64,000 nt of DNA from CAWGJC01 sp965276665. GTDB lineage: Bacteria > Pseudomonadota > Alphaproteobacteria > Acetobacterales > Acetobacteraceae. The notes under the pieces are model-generated. The model saw only the letters and a list, made by a program, of their open reading frames with translations, was not told the DNA's origin and made no database searches. The DNA lies in the NCBI GenBank assembly GCA_965276665.1, contig OZ255620.1, positions 1,922,001 to 1,986,000 of the forward strand, read 5' to 3'. The first letter of the stretch is position 1. Each line of letters begins with the position of its first letter. Positions 34,138 to 42,504 of this stretch are shown here, piece after piece. A program made the translations under genes and the position numbers.

Positions 34138-35001
34138 TCACAGCCGCTTGCGGGCGAACAGGTTCATCGCATTGTGCGGCCCGTGCTGCATCAGATCGAG
34201 ATAAACGGCAGAGGAGAACTCCGCGCAGAGCGAAAGCAGCTGGTTCAGATCGTATTCGTTCATCTCGATGTTCTGCTCCACCCCGGTTCCGATGCGCACC
34301 GGGCCGCCTCGATGTTCGGGGCTGAACAGAAAGAAATGTGACATGAAGCCGCCCGGCTTGACGCATTCGAAGAGGCGCCGGAACGTCGCGAGCCCACGTG
34401 ACTGCTCGATATGCTGAAACACGATATTCGACAAGCACAGATCGAAGTGATTGTCCGGCAGCGCGGATAGATGATCGTCCGCCAGGACGAGCCGCGCCTG
34501 GCGCCCCTCCTCCGCAAGATTTTGTTTGCAGATTTCCAGCATCCGGGGAGAGACGTCGAGCCCGGTCACGGCATGATCCCGCTTGACCAAAGCGACCGTC
34601 AGGCGGCCGACGCCGCAGCCGAAATCGAGCACGTCCTTCAAGCTCACCGGATCGGCCGAAAACCGCTCCGCTATGGTTCCAAATACCTCGGAAACCAGCT
34701 CCTCGCCCCCGGCAAAGAACTCACCACGCGCCTTCTCATCGAAGATCGCATTCCGGTTTTGCGGGAGCGAGACGACCGCCCAGTAGGGATCCTGCTCGGA
34801 CAGTTTCCGCCAGACTTCGTCGCTGCTATGCGATGGCGGCGGAGGCGGTTCCTGCGGCGTGCTGGCCGCAGCAATGCTGGCTTCGATGCTGCCGAGCCGG
34901 CCCAGCAGCGTATCCATGTCGCGCTTCATCGCGATGGTGACGCGACGGCCACGCAGCGGCCACGTCAATTCCGCAAGCAATTCTCTGAGCTTGTTCGCCA
35001 T
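34138..35001 (-). CDS. SAM-dependent methyltransferase with N-terminal coiled region
   Basis: About 287 residues. An N-terminal basic segment (LRELLAELTWPLRGRRV) and short coil (KRDMDTLLGRLGSIEASIA) precede the methyltransferase fold: VLDFGCGVGRLTVALVKRDH (motif I), GLDVSPRMLEICKQNLAEEG, LPDNHFDLCLSNIVFQHIEQ and CVKPGGFMSHFFLF. ATG 35001 is preferred to GTG 35013, because GGAGAGAGG lies at correct spacing to the ATG and only two bases from the GTG. It follows the FkbM gene in the same direction. Confidence 0.85.
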   Translation of the reverse strand: MANKLRELLAELTWPLRGRRVTIAMKRDMDTLLGRLGSIEASIAAASTPQEPPPPPSHSSDEVWRKLSEQDPYWAVVSLPQNRNAIFDEKARGEFFAGGEELVSEVFGTIAERFSADPVSLKDVLDFGCGVGRLTVALVKRDHAVTGLDVSPRMLEICKQNLAEEGRQARLVLADDHLSALPDNHFDLCLSNIVFQHIEQSRGLATFRRLFECVKPGGFMSHFFLFSPEHRGGPVRIGTGVEQNIEMNEYDLNQLLSLCAEFSSAVYLDLMQHGPHNAMNLFARKRL

Positions 35002-35100
35002 GCCTGCCGGCACCTCTCTCCATAGCCGCTCCGAACCCGCTCATACCATAACCCCGGTGGCGCCGGGCGGCACACCCCGGCTTTCGGCGCCGCAAGACCG

Positions 35101-36339
35101 TTACCTTGGTTTGGCGATGTAGTCGGCCTGCCGCTCCGGCGAGACCTCATGCAGCATTGTCACCTCATAATCGATCGAGGCGAAGAAGCTGAAGAAATCA
35201 TCCAGCATCGTCCCGTGCTGCGCGCCCAGATCGCGCTCGTACTCGAACAAAACCATCGGCCGGCACCGTTGCAGAGTAGCGACAGCCCCGCGGAGCACCC
35301 GGAGGTCCGCGCCCTGCGTGTCCACCTTGATCAACCCGACATCCTTGATGGCGAGCGCGTCGAGCGGGACCGCCCGGATCGTGTCGCGATCATCCATCGC
35401 GACCTCGAAGGTGAGGCCGGCGGCATTGCCGATGCGGGCGTAATCCGGACGCCCATCCCGCTGCGGCACCGGCGATTCCTGGCGTTCGGGGGGCGCCAGC
35501 CGCATCGAGAGTTCTTCATCGTAGAGCGCGAGGTTGTGCGGGATCACATTGATGCAATCGTTCATCGCGAGGTTCGCGCACAGCATCTCGAAGACCGGGA
35601 ATTGCGGCTCGAAGGCATGCACCGTCCGGAAGCAGCGCGCCATGGTGACGGTGTGCAGCCCGATATAGGCGCCGGCATCCACCGCCACGCTGTCCGGGCG
35701 GGCGGCACGCTCGATCTGCTCGCGCACGTGCGGCTCCCACTCGCCGCCATCCATGATGATGCGCCCGATCAGGTCATGCGTGCGGACGAGAAGCCGCGCT
35801 CCCGATCCCATCGCGGCGAGCACGATATTGCCCTGGCCGATCGCCACTCGGTCGCCGTCGCGCAGCGGACGGTTGCGCTCGACGGCGTCGAGCCGCTGGT
35901 GGAGTGCTGCGACCTGCGTCTCCATCCTGCCACGAAGCTCCTCGACGAGCCCGGCACTCGCCTCGCCGCGCGCGAGGCCCTCCTCGATTCCCGCCAGGCG
36001 ATGCCCGAACGCCGCGAAGTTCTTCTCGAACCCGGCGAGCCGGTGCGTGTCGGCGTTGATCTGCGCGTCCATGGCCGTGAGCCGCGAGATCATCGCCGTC
36101 TCGTAATTCTCCCGTAGCGCCGCGTCCCGGCGGTCCATCTCCGCGCTTATGCGCGAGAGCCCGGTCTGGAGCCGGATGTCACCCTGATCGCGGAGGGCGG
36201 CGAGATCGGTCGCATTCTCCTCCACCACGCCCTCGTAATAGGGGACTATGAGACGCCACAGCGCCCGCCGAAGCCGGTTGGTCAGCCAGCCCTTCCCCGT
36301 CGTTGACCGACCGCGCCGCTGGATGCGGGCTAGATCCAT
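35101..36339 (-). CDS. FkbM-family methyltransferase with coiled-coil N-terminus
   Basis: A 412-residue protein. Residues ~40-155 are predicted coiled coil (LAALRDQGDIRLQTGLSRIS, GLVEELRGRMETQVAALHQR). The C-terminal domain is FkbM: SVAVDAGAYIGLHTVTMARC (SAM motif), VHAFEPQFPVFEMLCANLAM, NVIPHNLALYDEE, VGLIKVDTQGADLRVLRGAV and CRPMVLFEYE. FkbM enzymes make O-methyl groups on sugars and other hydroxyls. It starts at ATG 36339 with GGAGAGGATC upstream, within a minus-strand glycan block. The coil suggests tethering to a complex. Confidence 0.88.
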   Translation of the reverse strand: MDLARIQRRGRSTTGKGWLTNRLRRALWRLIVPYYEGVVEENATDLAALRDQGDIRLQTGLSRISAEMDRRDAALRENYETAMISRLTAMDAQINADTHRLAGFEKNFAAFGHRLAGIEEGLARGEASAGLVEELRGRMETQVAALHQRLDAVERNRPLRDGDRVAIGQGNIVLAAMGSGARLLVRTHDLIGRIIMDGGEWEPHVREQIERAARPDSVAVDAGAYIGLHTVTMARCFRTVHAFEPQFPVFEMLCANLAMNDCINVIPHNLALYDEELSMRLAPPERQESPVPQRDGRPDYARIGNAAGLTFEVAMDDRDTIRAVPLDALAIKDVGLIKVDTQGADLRVLRGAVATLQRCRPMVLFEYERDLGAQHGTMLDDFFSFFASIDYEVTMLHEVSPERQADYIAKPR

Positions 36340-36360
36340 CGATCCTCTCCTCGCGATCGG

Positions 36361-37620
36361 TCAGTTGTTGAACCGAACACTGACCGAAAGATTGTGCTTC
36401 AGGAACATCAAGAGCGGCAATGACGGGTCATCCGCCGCGCTGCTATCCCACGGCTGCGCATGCGCCGCGAGGATGGATTCGATCCGCAGCAGGCAGTGCT
36501 CGAAGGAAAGATCGCTGCGGACCAGCCGTGCGCCGGCGCGGCCGATGCGCGCGAGGTCGACCTGGCCGGTCGCGACGTCACGCATCGCACGCGTCAGATC
36601 GCCCGCGTTGCGATCGATCTTCAGGCAATGCACGTTTTCCACCAGCCTCTCCGAGGCGCCGCAAATGCGTGTCATGATCGGCGGCAGCGCGCAGGCGGCG
36701 GCCTCGATGGGCGTGAAGCCGAACGGTTCGCGCTCCCAGGTCGGAAACAGGAACGCATCATAGCCGGCGTAAAGCTGCCGCAGCTCAGCCTGGCTGCGGA
36801 TGCCGCGAAACTGCACCTGGTTGTGCACGCCGAGCGCATGGGCGCGATCGACATACCCCGCGATGTCGCCATCACCGAACACGTCGACCATGAAGGGCAC
36901 GCCCTCCGCCTTGAGGCGCGCGGATGCTTCCAGGATGAGATCGATGCCCTTGTGCTCGCGCACCGCGCCCGCGGTCACGAAGCGTGCCACGCCATCGCGC
37001 AGATAGGCTTCGTGCGGCAACACGTCCGACACGTCGGCCCAGCCGGGAACCAGCTCCGTCCCCTGCGGGAAGGTGATGCCCGATAGGCGCTCGATCTCGT
37101 CCAGCAGATGCTGGCTCATCGAGATGATCCGTGCACGCGCATAGAGGCCCGGACCGCCGCCGCCGAACAGCCCGAGCGCGGCGGCAGGAACGTTGTCGGC
37201 GATATCGGTCGGAATCCTGTCCATCAGATGCAGCGCCCAGGGTACCCGAACGAGGTTCAGCAGGTCGAGCATCGCCGTCAGGCCGACCCCGATCAGGTTC
37301 CAGACATAGACGATATCCGGCTGGAACTCCCGCAGCACGGTCAGCAGGCGGAGCGTGTTGGCATAGGACGAGCAGACCGAGCCGTGCAGATCGCGCTGCT
37401 CCATCATCGGGTCGGCGATGCGATGCGGGATGTGCCAATGCAGGTCGAGGCTGCGATCCACCCAGGCCGGCGTGTCCGGTTGCGGGATATGCGACCAGGA
37501 GGTCAGCACCCGCACTTCATGCCCGCGCTCCGCCATGGCGCGCGCCACGTTCGCGCAGGCGATTTCGTAGCCGCCGAGCACGACCGGGGGATAGAGGTTG
37601 CTCAGGAACAGCAAGCGCAT
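36361..37620 (-). CDS. Glycosyltransferase, GT4 family
   Basis: A 419-residue GT-B enzyme starting MRLLFLSNLYPPVVLGGYEI with GHEVRVLTSWSHIPQ. The donor half has RFVTAGAVREHKGIDLILEA, FMVDVFGDGDIAGYVDRAHA, VQFRGIRSQAELRQLYAGYD and FLFPTWEREPFGFTPIEAAA, giving the E-x7-E active-site pattern. It overlaps the upstream GT4 gene by one base (TGATG), so the two are translationally coupled and probably act on the same chain. Confidence 0.9.
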   Translation of the reverse strand: MRLLFLSNLYPPVVLGGYEIACANVARAMAERGHEVRVLTSWSHIPQPDTPAWVDRSLDLHWHIPHRIADPMMEQRDLHGSVCSSYANTLRLLTVLREFQPDIVYVWNLIGVGLTAMLDLLNLVRVPWALHLMDRIPTDIADNVPAAALGLFGGGGPGLYARARIISMSQHLLDEIERLSGITFPQGTELVPGWADVSDVLPHEAYLRDGVARFVTAGAVREHKGIDLILEASARLKAEGVPFMVDVFGDGDIAGYVDRAHALGVHNQVQFRGIRSQAELRQLYAGYDAFLFPTWEREPFGFTPIEAAACALPPIMTRICGASERLVENVHCLKIDRNAGDLTRAMRDVATGQVDLARIGRAGARLVRSDLSFEHCLLRIESILAAHAQPWDSSAADDPSLPLLMFLKHNLSVSVRFNN

Positions 37621-38753
37621 CAGGCGGCCCGCGCGGCAACTCTGCGGTACAGCGCCGCGAGACGCGCGCCGATCACGTCCATGCCATGCGACTCGACCGC
37701 ATGCCGCCGCGCAAGGGACGCAGCATCCGGAACCGGCCAGTCGCCGCGTGAAAATTCGCCAAGGATGCCGGCGAGCTCGGCATTATTGGCGAAGACGCGG
37801 CCGAATCGCCGATCCGGCACGAGCTCGGGCAGCGAGGCGGTATCCGCGACCAGCACCGGCAGCCCGCATGCCATCGCCTCCAGCGTGGTAAGCCCCATCA
37901 GCTCCGGCTTCGGCACGACATTGCCGTAGATGTCGCGCGCGGTGGAAGCCTGCACGAACAGCCCCGCGGTGCGGAAGTGGCCGAGCAGGGCCGCGTCATC
38001 CGCATCATGCACGAAGGTCACGTCCTTGCCTGCCGCCATGCGGCGCAGCAGATCGTAATATTCGGGGTGATAGACATGGCCGACCACCACCAGCCGCAAG
38101 CCGCGCGGCAGCGCGGCGATCACGCGGTCGATCCCCTTATGCGGCATGATCCGGCTGACGCAGAGCACGGCGCGCCTGTCGCGGGCGACGGTGGGGTCGG
38201 GGCAGAAGCGGTCGGTGTCGATCGGGCCGATCAGCACCTCGTGCGGCCCATGGAAGAAGCTGTCGATCAGCTTGCGCGCATAATCCGACAGGGAGACGAT
38301 GGCATCCAGCAGCTCCATCCCGCTGCCTTGCAGCATCAGCGCGTTTTCGCCGCCGCCGTGATCGGTGCCGATCGCCGGAAGCCCGAGCGAGCGCACGATC
38401 GCCGTGCTGTAGGCACCGAACAGCGTCAGTGATTGGTGGACGTGCACGAGATCGAAGCCCGACAATTCCTGCCAGACGGCGCCGGAGAACGCATCCATCG
38501 CGCCGGGCCGGCCCGATTCGTTGCGCAGCACGTGCACCGGAATCCCGTCATGCTGGAACAGCAACTCGCGGCCGCCGACAGCGAACACCGACTGCCGGAA
38601 TCCCCCCACCCGGCGCAAGGCCTGCGCGACATAGTAAACGTAGCGTTCACCGCCTCCGACCGTCGAGTCGGGCGAGAAATACGCGGGCGTCAGATGCGCG
38701 ACGCGCAGCGTTCCATCGTGGCGAGCCGTTCCGCCGGCGGTCACGCAATTCAT
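37620..38753 (-). CDS. Glycosyltransferase, GT4 family
   Basis: A 377-residue retaining glycosyltransferase. RVAHLTPAYFSPDSTVGGGE and RYVYYVAQALRRVGG form the nucleotide-fold start, DLVHVHQSLTLFG is the conserved acceptor-side segment and VLCVSRIMPHKGIDRVIAAL begins the donor domain. The catalytic region is GLFVQASTARDIYGNVVPKP, then ELMGLTTLEAMACGLPVLVA. First of a coupled pair; the aldo/keto reductase gene ends 20 bases upstream of its start. Confidence 0.9.
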   Translation of the reverse strand: MNCVTAGGTARHDGTLRVAHLTPAYFSPDSTVGGGERYVYYVAQALRRVGGFRQSVFAVGGRELLFQHDGIPVHVLRNESGRPGAMDAFSGAVWQELSGFDLVHVHQSLTLFGAYSTAIVRSLGLPAIGTDHGGGENALMLQGSGMELLDAIVSLSDYARKLIDSFFHGPHEVLIGPIDTDRFCPDPTVARDRRAVLCVSRIMPHKGIDRVIAALPRGLRLVVVGHVYHPEYYDLLRRMAAGKDVTFVHDADDAALLGHFRTAGLFVQASTARDIYGNVVPKPELMGLTTLEAMACGLPVLVADTASLPELVPDRRFGRVFANNAELAGILGEFSRGDWPVPDAASLARRHAVESHGMDVIGARLAALYRRVAARAA

Positions 38754-38772
38754 GGAACGGACGTAACATAAC

Positions 38773-39834
38773 TCATCCCTGCGGGGCCAGATGCGGCCCG
38801 ATCAGGCTGAGATCGGCCATCCCGAGCCTTGCGGCGGCGGTGTTGCGCTGGTGCCAATAGGGATAGATCAGACGCGGCAGGCTCACCTGGTCGAGCCGCC
38901 CGCGCTCCTCCGCGGTCAGCACGAGATCGGCGGCCCTTAGGTTGGCGGTGAGCTGCGCCTCCGTGCGTGCGCCGGCGATCACCGAGGTGACACCCGGCCG
39001 TCCGAGCAGCCAGGCGAGCGCCACCGACGCGGCGGCAGCGCCGCGCGACTCGGCGATCGCGACCAGCGTCTCGATCGTGTCGTAGAGCTTGTCCTGATCG
39101 GCGATCGGCGGCTCGTGCCAGTCGTTCAGGTGCCGGCCACCCTCTCCCGGCGTCTTGCCGCGGCGGTATTTGCCCGACAGCAGGCCGCCGGCGAGCGGGC
39201 TCCAGACCAGCACGCCGAGATGCTGATCGAGCGTGACCGGGATCAGCTCGTATTCGGCATCGCGCGATTCGAGCGAATAGTAGATCTGCTGGGAGACCAG
39301 CGGCGCGAAGCGGTGCACGCGCGCGATCTCCATCGCCTTCATCAGATGCCAGCCGGAAAAGTTCGACGCGCCGACATAGCGGATCTTGCCCGCGCGCACG
39401 AGCGTGTCGAAGGCTTCAAGGGTTTCCTCGAGAGGGGTAGAGCCGTCCCATTGATGCATCTGATAGAGGTCGATGCGATCGGTGCGCAGCCGCCTGAGAC
39501 TCGCCTCGCAGGCGCGCATGATGTGGTGGCGCGACAGGCCCTCATCGTTCGGGCCGGGACCGATGCGGAAGCGCACCTTGGTCGCGACGACGAGCTCGTC
39601 GCGGCTGCCTTCCATCGCCTCGCCGAGTATCTCTTCCGAACGGCCGGCCGAATAGCTGTTCGAGGTGTCGATCAGGTTGACGCCCGCCTCGCGACAGAGA
39701 TCGAGCAGACGCCGTGCCTCGGCGACATCGGTCGCGCCCCATTTGGCGAGCGCGCCCACCCCGCCGAACGTCGCGGTGCCGAAGGAGAGCGTCGAGACCT
39801 TGAGCCCGGAATGGCCCAGCAGCCGATATTCCAT
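38773..39834 (-). CDS. Aldo/keto reductase
   Basis: NAD(P)H-dependent oxidoreductase of 353 residues with a TIM-barrel fold. MEYRLLGHSGLKVSTLSFGT opens it, then GVNLIDTSNSYSAGRSEEIL (catalytic Asp and Tyr region), ELVVATKVRF (catalytic Lys) and IDLYQMHQWDGSTPLEETLE with the catalytic His. VTSVIAGARTEAQLTANLRA is the cofactor phosphate site. It belongs to the AKR branch annotated as predicted oxidoreductases. ATG 39834 follows AGGGGAT; the open frame further upstream is not family-like. It may act on a sugar intermediate of the neighbouring glycan genes. Confidence 0.9.
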   Translation of the reverse strand: MEYRLLGHSGLKVSTLSFGTATFGGVGALAKWGATDVAEARRLLDLCREAGVNLIDTSNSYSAGRSEEILGEAMEGSRDELVVATKVRFRIGPGPNDEGLSRHHIMRACEASLRRLRTDRIDLYQMHQWDGSTPLEETLEAFDTLVRAGKIRYVGASNFSGWHLMKAMEIARVHRFAPLVSQQIYYSLESRDAEYELIPVTLDQHLGVLVWSPLAGGLLSGKYRRGKTPGEGGRHLNDWHEPPIADQDKLYDTIETLVAIAESRGAAAASVALAWLLGRPGVTSVIAGARTEAQLTANLRAADLVLTAEERGRLDQVSLPRLIYPYWHQRNTAAARLGMADLSLIGPHLAPQG

Positions 39835-39956
39835 GATGGCTATCCCCTCCCCTTTGCAACGCCCGATGGTGACGGCAGGATGCGTGCATTGGCAAGGTTG
39901 CGCACCTGCCTCGCGCGTGCCACCTGCCGCATGCAAGCGGATGACGAGGACACTTC

Positions 39957-40850
39957 ATGCGAATCCTGTTCACCGGCGGCACCGGCAAGGCCGGCCGGCA
40001 CGTCATGCCCTGGCTCGCCGGGCAAGGTCACACGATCATCAATCTCGACCTGCAGAATTTCGCGCATCCCGGCATCTACACGGTTCTCGGGGATGTCGCC
40101 GATGCGGGGCAGGTCTACAACGCGATGACCATGCATGCGGGCCGCGACGGCCTGCGCGCCGGCGCACCGCCCGGCCCGGTGGACGCCGTGGTGCATTTCG
40201 CGGCGATTCCCCGGATTTTCCTCAAGCCGGATGACGAGACGTTCCGGGTGAACGTGATGGGAACCTACACCGTCATCGAGGCGGCGATGAAGCTCGGCAT
40301 CCGCAAGGTGGTGATCGCCTCGAGCGAAACCACCTATGGCGTGTGCTTCGCCGAGGGCGACAAGGATTTCCACCACTTTCCCCTGGAAGAGGATTACGAC
40401 ACCGACCCGATGGACAGCTACGGCCTGTCCAAGGTGGTCAACGAGAGGACCGCCCGCGCCTTTGCGATGCGATTCGGCGCGGACATCTACGCGCTCCGCA
40501 TCGGCAATGTCATCGAGCCGGACGAATACTTGCGCTTCCGCGGCTTCGTCGCCGATCCGCCATCACGCAAGCGCAATGCCTGGAGCTATATCGACGCGCG
40601 GGATCTCGGGCAGATCGTGCATCTCTGCCTGCTGAGGAACGGGCTCGGCTTCACCGTGTTCAATGCCGTCAACGACACCATCACCGCCGATCTGCCGACG
40701 GCGGAGTTCCTTGCCAGATACTGCCCCGACGTGCCGGTCACGCGCCCGCTCGTCGGCGACGAGGCGCCGCTCTCCAACCGCCGCGCGCGCGAGATCCTGG
40801 GGTTCAAGGAGCAGCACAACTGGCGCGCCGAACTCGCCGCGCTCGGGTGA
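39957..40850 (+). CDS. NAD-dependent epimerase/dehydratase (extended SDR)
   Basis: A 297-residue sugar-nucleotide-type SDR. MRILFTGGTGKAGRHVMPWL is the NAD-binding glycine motif (GGTGKAG), VDAVVHFAAIPR follows, and the catalytic Ser/Tyr/Lys set is IASSETTYGVCF and MDSYGLSKVVNERTARAF (Y-x3-K). ALRIGNVIEPDEYLRFRGFV forms the substrate pocket. It is divergent from the aldo/keto reductase gene. Possible products are epimerised or dehydrated sugar nucleotides, but related enzymes act on other substrates, so the exact role is open. Confidence 0.88.
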   Translation: MRILFTGGTGKAGRHVMPWLAGQGHTIINLDLQNFAHPGIYTVLGDVADAGQVYNAMTMHAGRDGLRAGAPPGPVDAVVHFAAIPRIFLKPDDETFRVNVMGTYTVIEAAMKLGIRKVVIASSETTYGVCFAEGDKDFHHFPLEEDYDTDPMDSYGLSKVVNERTARAFAMRFGADIYALRIGNVIEPDEYLRFRGFVADPPSRKRNAWSYIDARDLGQIVHLCLLRNGLGFTVFNAVNDTITADLPTAEFLARYCPDVPVTRPLVGDEAPLSNRRAREILGFKEQHNWRAELAALG

Positions 40851-40900
40851 CATGATGTCACCGACGATGCTACGACTGGCGGGACACAGGATGCGGCCCG

Positions 40901-41692
40901 ATGCCCGAGACTCCGCCCACCATCCCGCCCACCATCCCGCCCACCATCCCGCCCACCATCCCGCATGTATTCGTCGCCACCCCCTGCTACGGGGGCACGG
41001 TCACGCTGCGGTATTTCCACGCCACACTCGCCCTCGTGCTGCACGGGCTGACGCACGGATTTTCCGTCTCCATCGAGACGCTCAGCCACGAATCGCTGAT
41101 CACCCGCGGCCGCAACACGCTGGTCGCGAAATTCCTCGACAAGCCGGAAGCCACGCATCTGTTGTTCGTGGACGCCGATATCGGCTTCGAGCCACGCCAG
41201 GTGGAGCGGATGCTCCAGTTCGGCGTCGATGTGGTGGCGGGCATGTACCCGCTGAAAACGTTCGCCTGGGACGAAGCCGCCCTTGATCGCGCGCGGACCG
41301 GCGAGGTGCTGAACACGGCGGCGATGCGTTATGTCGGCGCACTCTGCGTCGGCGAGACGCTCGAACGCCGCGACGGGTTCGCGACCGCCGACTACGCCGG
41401 AACCGGCTTCATGATGATCACCCGCGCCGCCCTGGAACGGCTGATCGCGGCTCACCCCGAGCTGCACTATGCCGCCGCGCACGCCACCGCCGAAGCAACG
41501 CAAAGCCCCAACCAATACGCGCTGTTCGACGGGTCGATCGATCCCGAATCGCGGCACTACCTCAGCGAGGATTATACCTTCTGCCGCCGCTGGCGCGCCC
41601 TCGGCGGCCGCATCTGGCTCGATACGCGATCGCCGCTCGTCCATATCGGCACGCACGAATTCCATGGGGCGCCGGCCAGTCGGTTTCTGTGA
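40901..41692 (+). CDS. Small glycosyltransferase-like protein with N-terminal proline repeat
   Basis: A 263-residue protein. After a four-fold PPTI repeat it reads PHVFVATPCYGGTVTLRYFH, SIETLSHESLITRGRNTLVA, ATHLLFVDADIGFEPRQVER (the DAD motif expected of GT-A enzymes), MLQFGVDVVAGMYPLKTFAW and YAGTGFMMITRAALERLIAA. The end has HYLSEDYTFCRRWRALGGRI, typical of a GT-A C-terminal region with a D-rich loop. It matches short, uncharacterised glycosyltransferases found near LPS genes. ATG 40901 begins just before the repeat. The donor sugar is unknown. Confidence 0.78.
   Translation: MPETPPTIPPTIPPTIPPTIPHVFVATPCYGGTVTLRYFHATLALVLHGLTHGFSVSIETLSHESLITRGRNTLVAKFLDKPEATHLLFVDADIGFEPRQVERMLQFGVDVVAGMYPLKTFAWDEAALDRARTGEVLNTAAMRYVGALCVGETLERRDGFATADYAGTGFMMITRAALERLIAAHPELHYAAAHATAEATQSPNQYALFDGSIDPESRHYLSEDYTFCRRWRALGGRIWLDTRSPLVHIGTHEFHGAPASRFL
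40914..40961 (+). repeat. 12-bp tandem repeat coding for PPTI
   Basis: Four copies of CGCCCACCATCC in frame at the 5' end of the gene, each giving P-P-T-I. Copy number changes would keep the frame and alter only the N-terminal tail. Confidence 0.88.
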
Positions 41693-41749
41693 AAATCCAG
41701 GAAAGAACCAAGGACTCTGCCACCGGACCCCGATAAGGGCAGTCCCCCT

Positions 41750-41905
41750 TAGAGCATGGCCGGATCAGTTTTGGTTGTAGCCTGGGTGTCTGAAGTAGTT
41801 TTCGCACTCCGTTCGGGTGAACTCGTTGAGCAACGCTCGCCCTGTCAGGTCCGGCGCGGCATTGACACGCGCTGACGCAGATCAAACGAAATCGGGCTTC
41901 GGCAT
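41750..41905 (-). pseudogene. IS630-family remnant (internal deletion)
   Basis: On the minus strand the frame ends NEFTRTECENYFRHPGYNQN then TGA at 41765, the C-terminal signature of IS630 transposases (compare ECANYLANSGYGSM in the copy at 5806). About 40 codons upstream lies MPKPDFV and a stop, like an IS630 N-terminus, so most of the catalytic domain has been deleted. The outer end is TAGAGCAT at 41750, the terminus also seen at 5718, 6760 and 31582. The rest of the 370-bp gap between 41693 and 42064 shows no gene. Confidence 0.6.
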
Positions 41906-42064
41906 CACGACTGGCCTCTACCCAGCAAGCAGCTTGAAGCAATTTCACCACTCCCCGGAATCCCCCGACTCAATTCGATCCGGTGGAGAGGCGGCCCTGG
42001 CGAGATCGCCTGGCCTGAAGTCGAAGATGGTCATGAGTACTGCCGGGTTAAAGCGCGGATCGAT

Positions 42065-42481
42065 CTATCGCCGGAACGGCCAGTCCACCGCGCCGCCGGC
42101 GAACAGCGCCCACCACACCAGCACCGGCTGCAGGGCGAGGCGGGGCACGTGGTACCACCAGCCGAGCTGCAGTTGCCCGGCCGGCACACCGTCGATCGCG
42201 TGCTTGATGTTCGCCGGGAACACGCAGACCGCGTAGAGCGCGAGGGCGATGCCCGCCGCGCGGCGCAATCTCCGGCTCAGCAGCCCGGCTGCGCCGGCCA
42301 GCTCGCAGAGCCCGGTGCCGAGAATGACGTCATGGGGGAACGGCACCCAGTCCGGCGTGATCAGCAGAAAGGTACCGGGCGTGCCGAGATGAAACGCGCC
42401 TGCCACCAGATAGACCGCCGCCAGCGCCAACCGTCCCGCTCGCCGCCCCCGCCCTTCGGGCGGCGGATTGCTCCCATCCAC
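42065..42481 (-). CDS. DoxX-family membrane protein
   Basis: A 138-residue protein with four membrane segments: LALAAVYLVAGAFHLGTP, HDVILGTGLCELAGAAGLL, AAGIALALYAVCVFPANIKH and ALQPVLVWWALFAGGAVDW. The order and the FPANIKHA segment fit DoxX/YphA-like proteins. The family is linked to thiosulfate oxidation or oxidative stress, but most members have no known function. GTG 42481 is the first start; a later start is possible because the first 14 residues are polar. It follows the solute-binding protein gene by 23 bases. Confidence 0.75.
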   Translation of the reverse strand: MDGSNPPPEGRGRRAGRLALAAVYLVAGAFHLGTPGTFLLITPDWVPFPHDVILGTGLCELAGAAGLLSRRLRRAAGIALALYAVCVFPANIKHAIDGVPAGQLQLGWWYHVPRLALQPVLVWWALFAGGAVDWPFRR

Positions 42482-42504
42482 GCGCAGAACAGGGTCGGAC
42501 CCGG

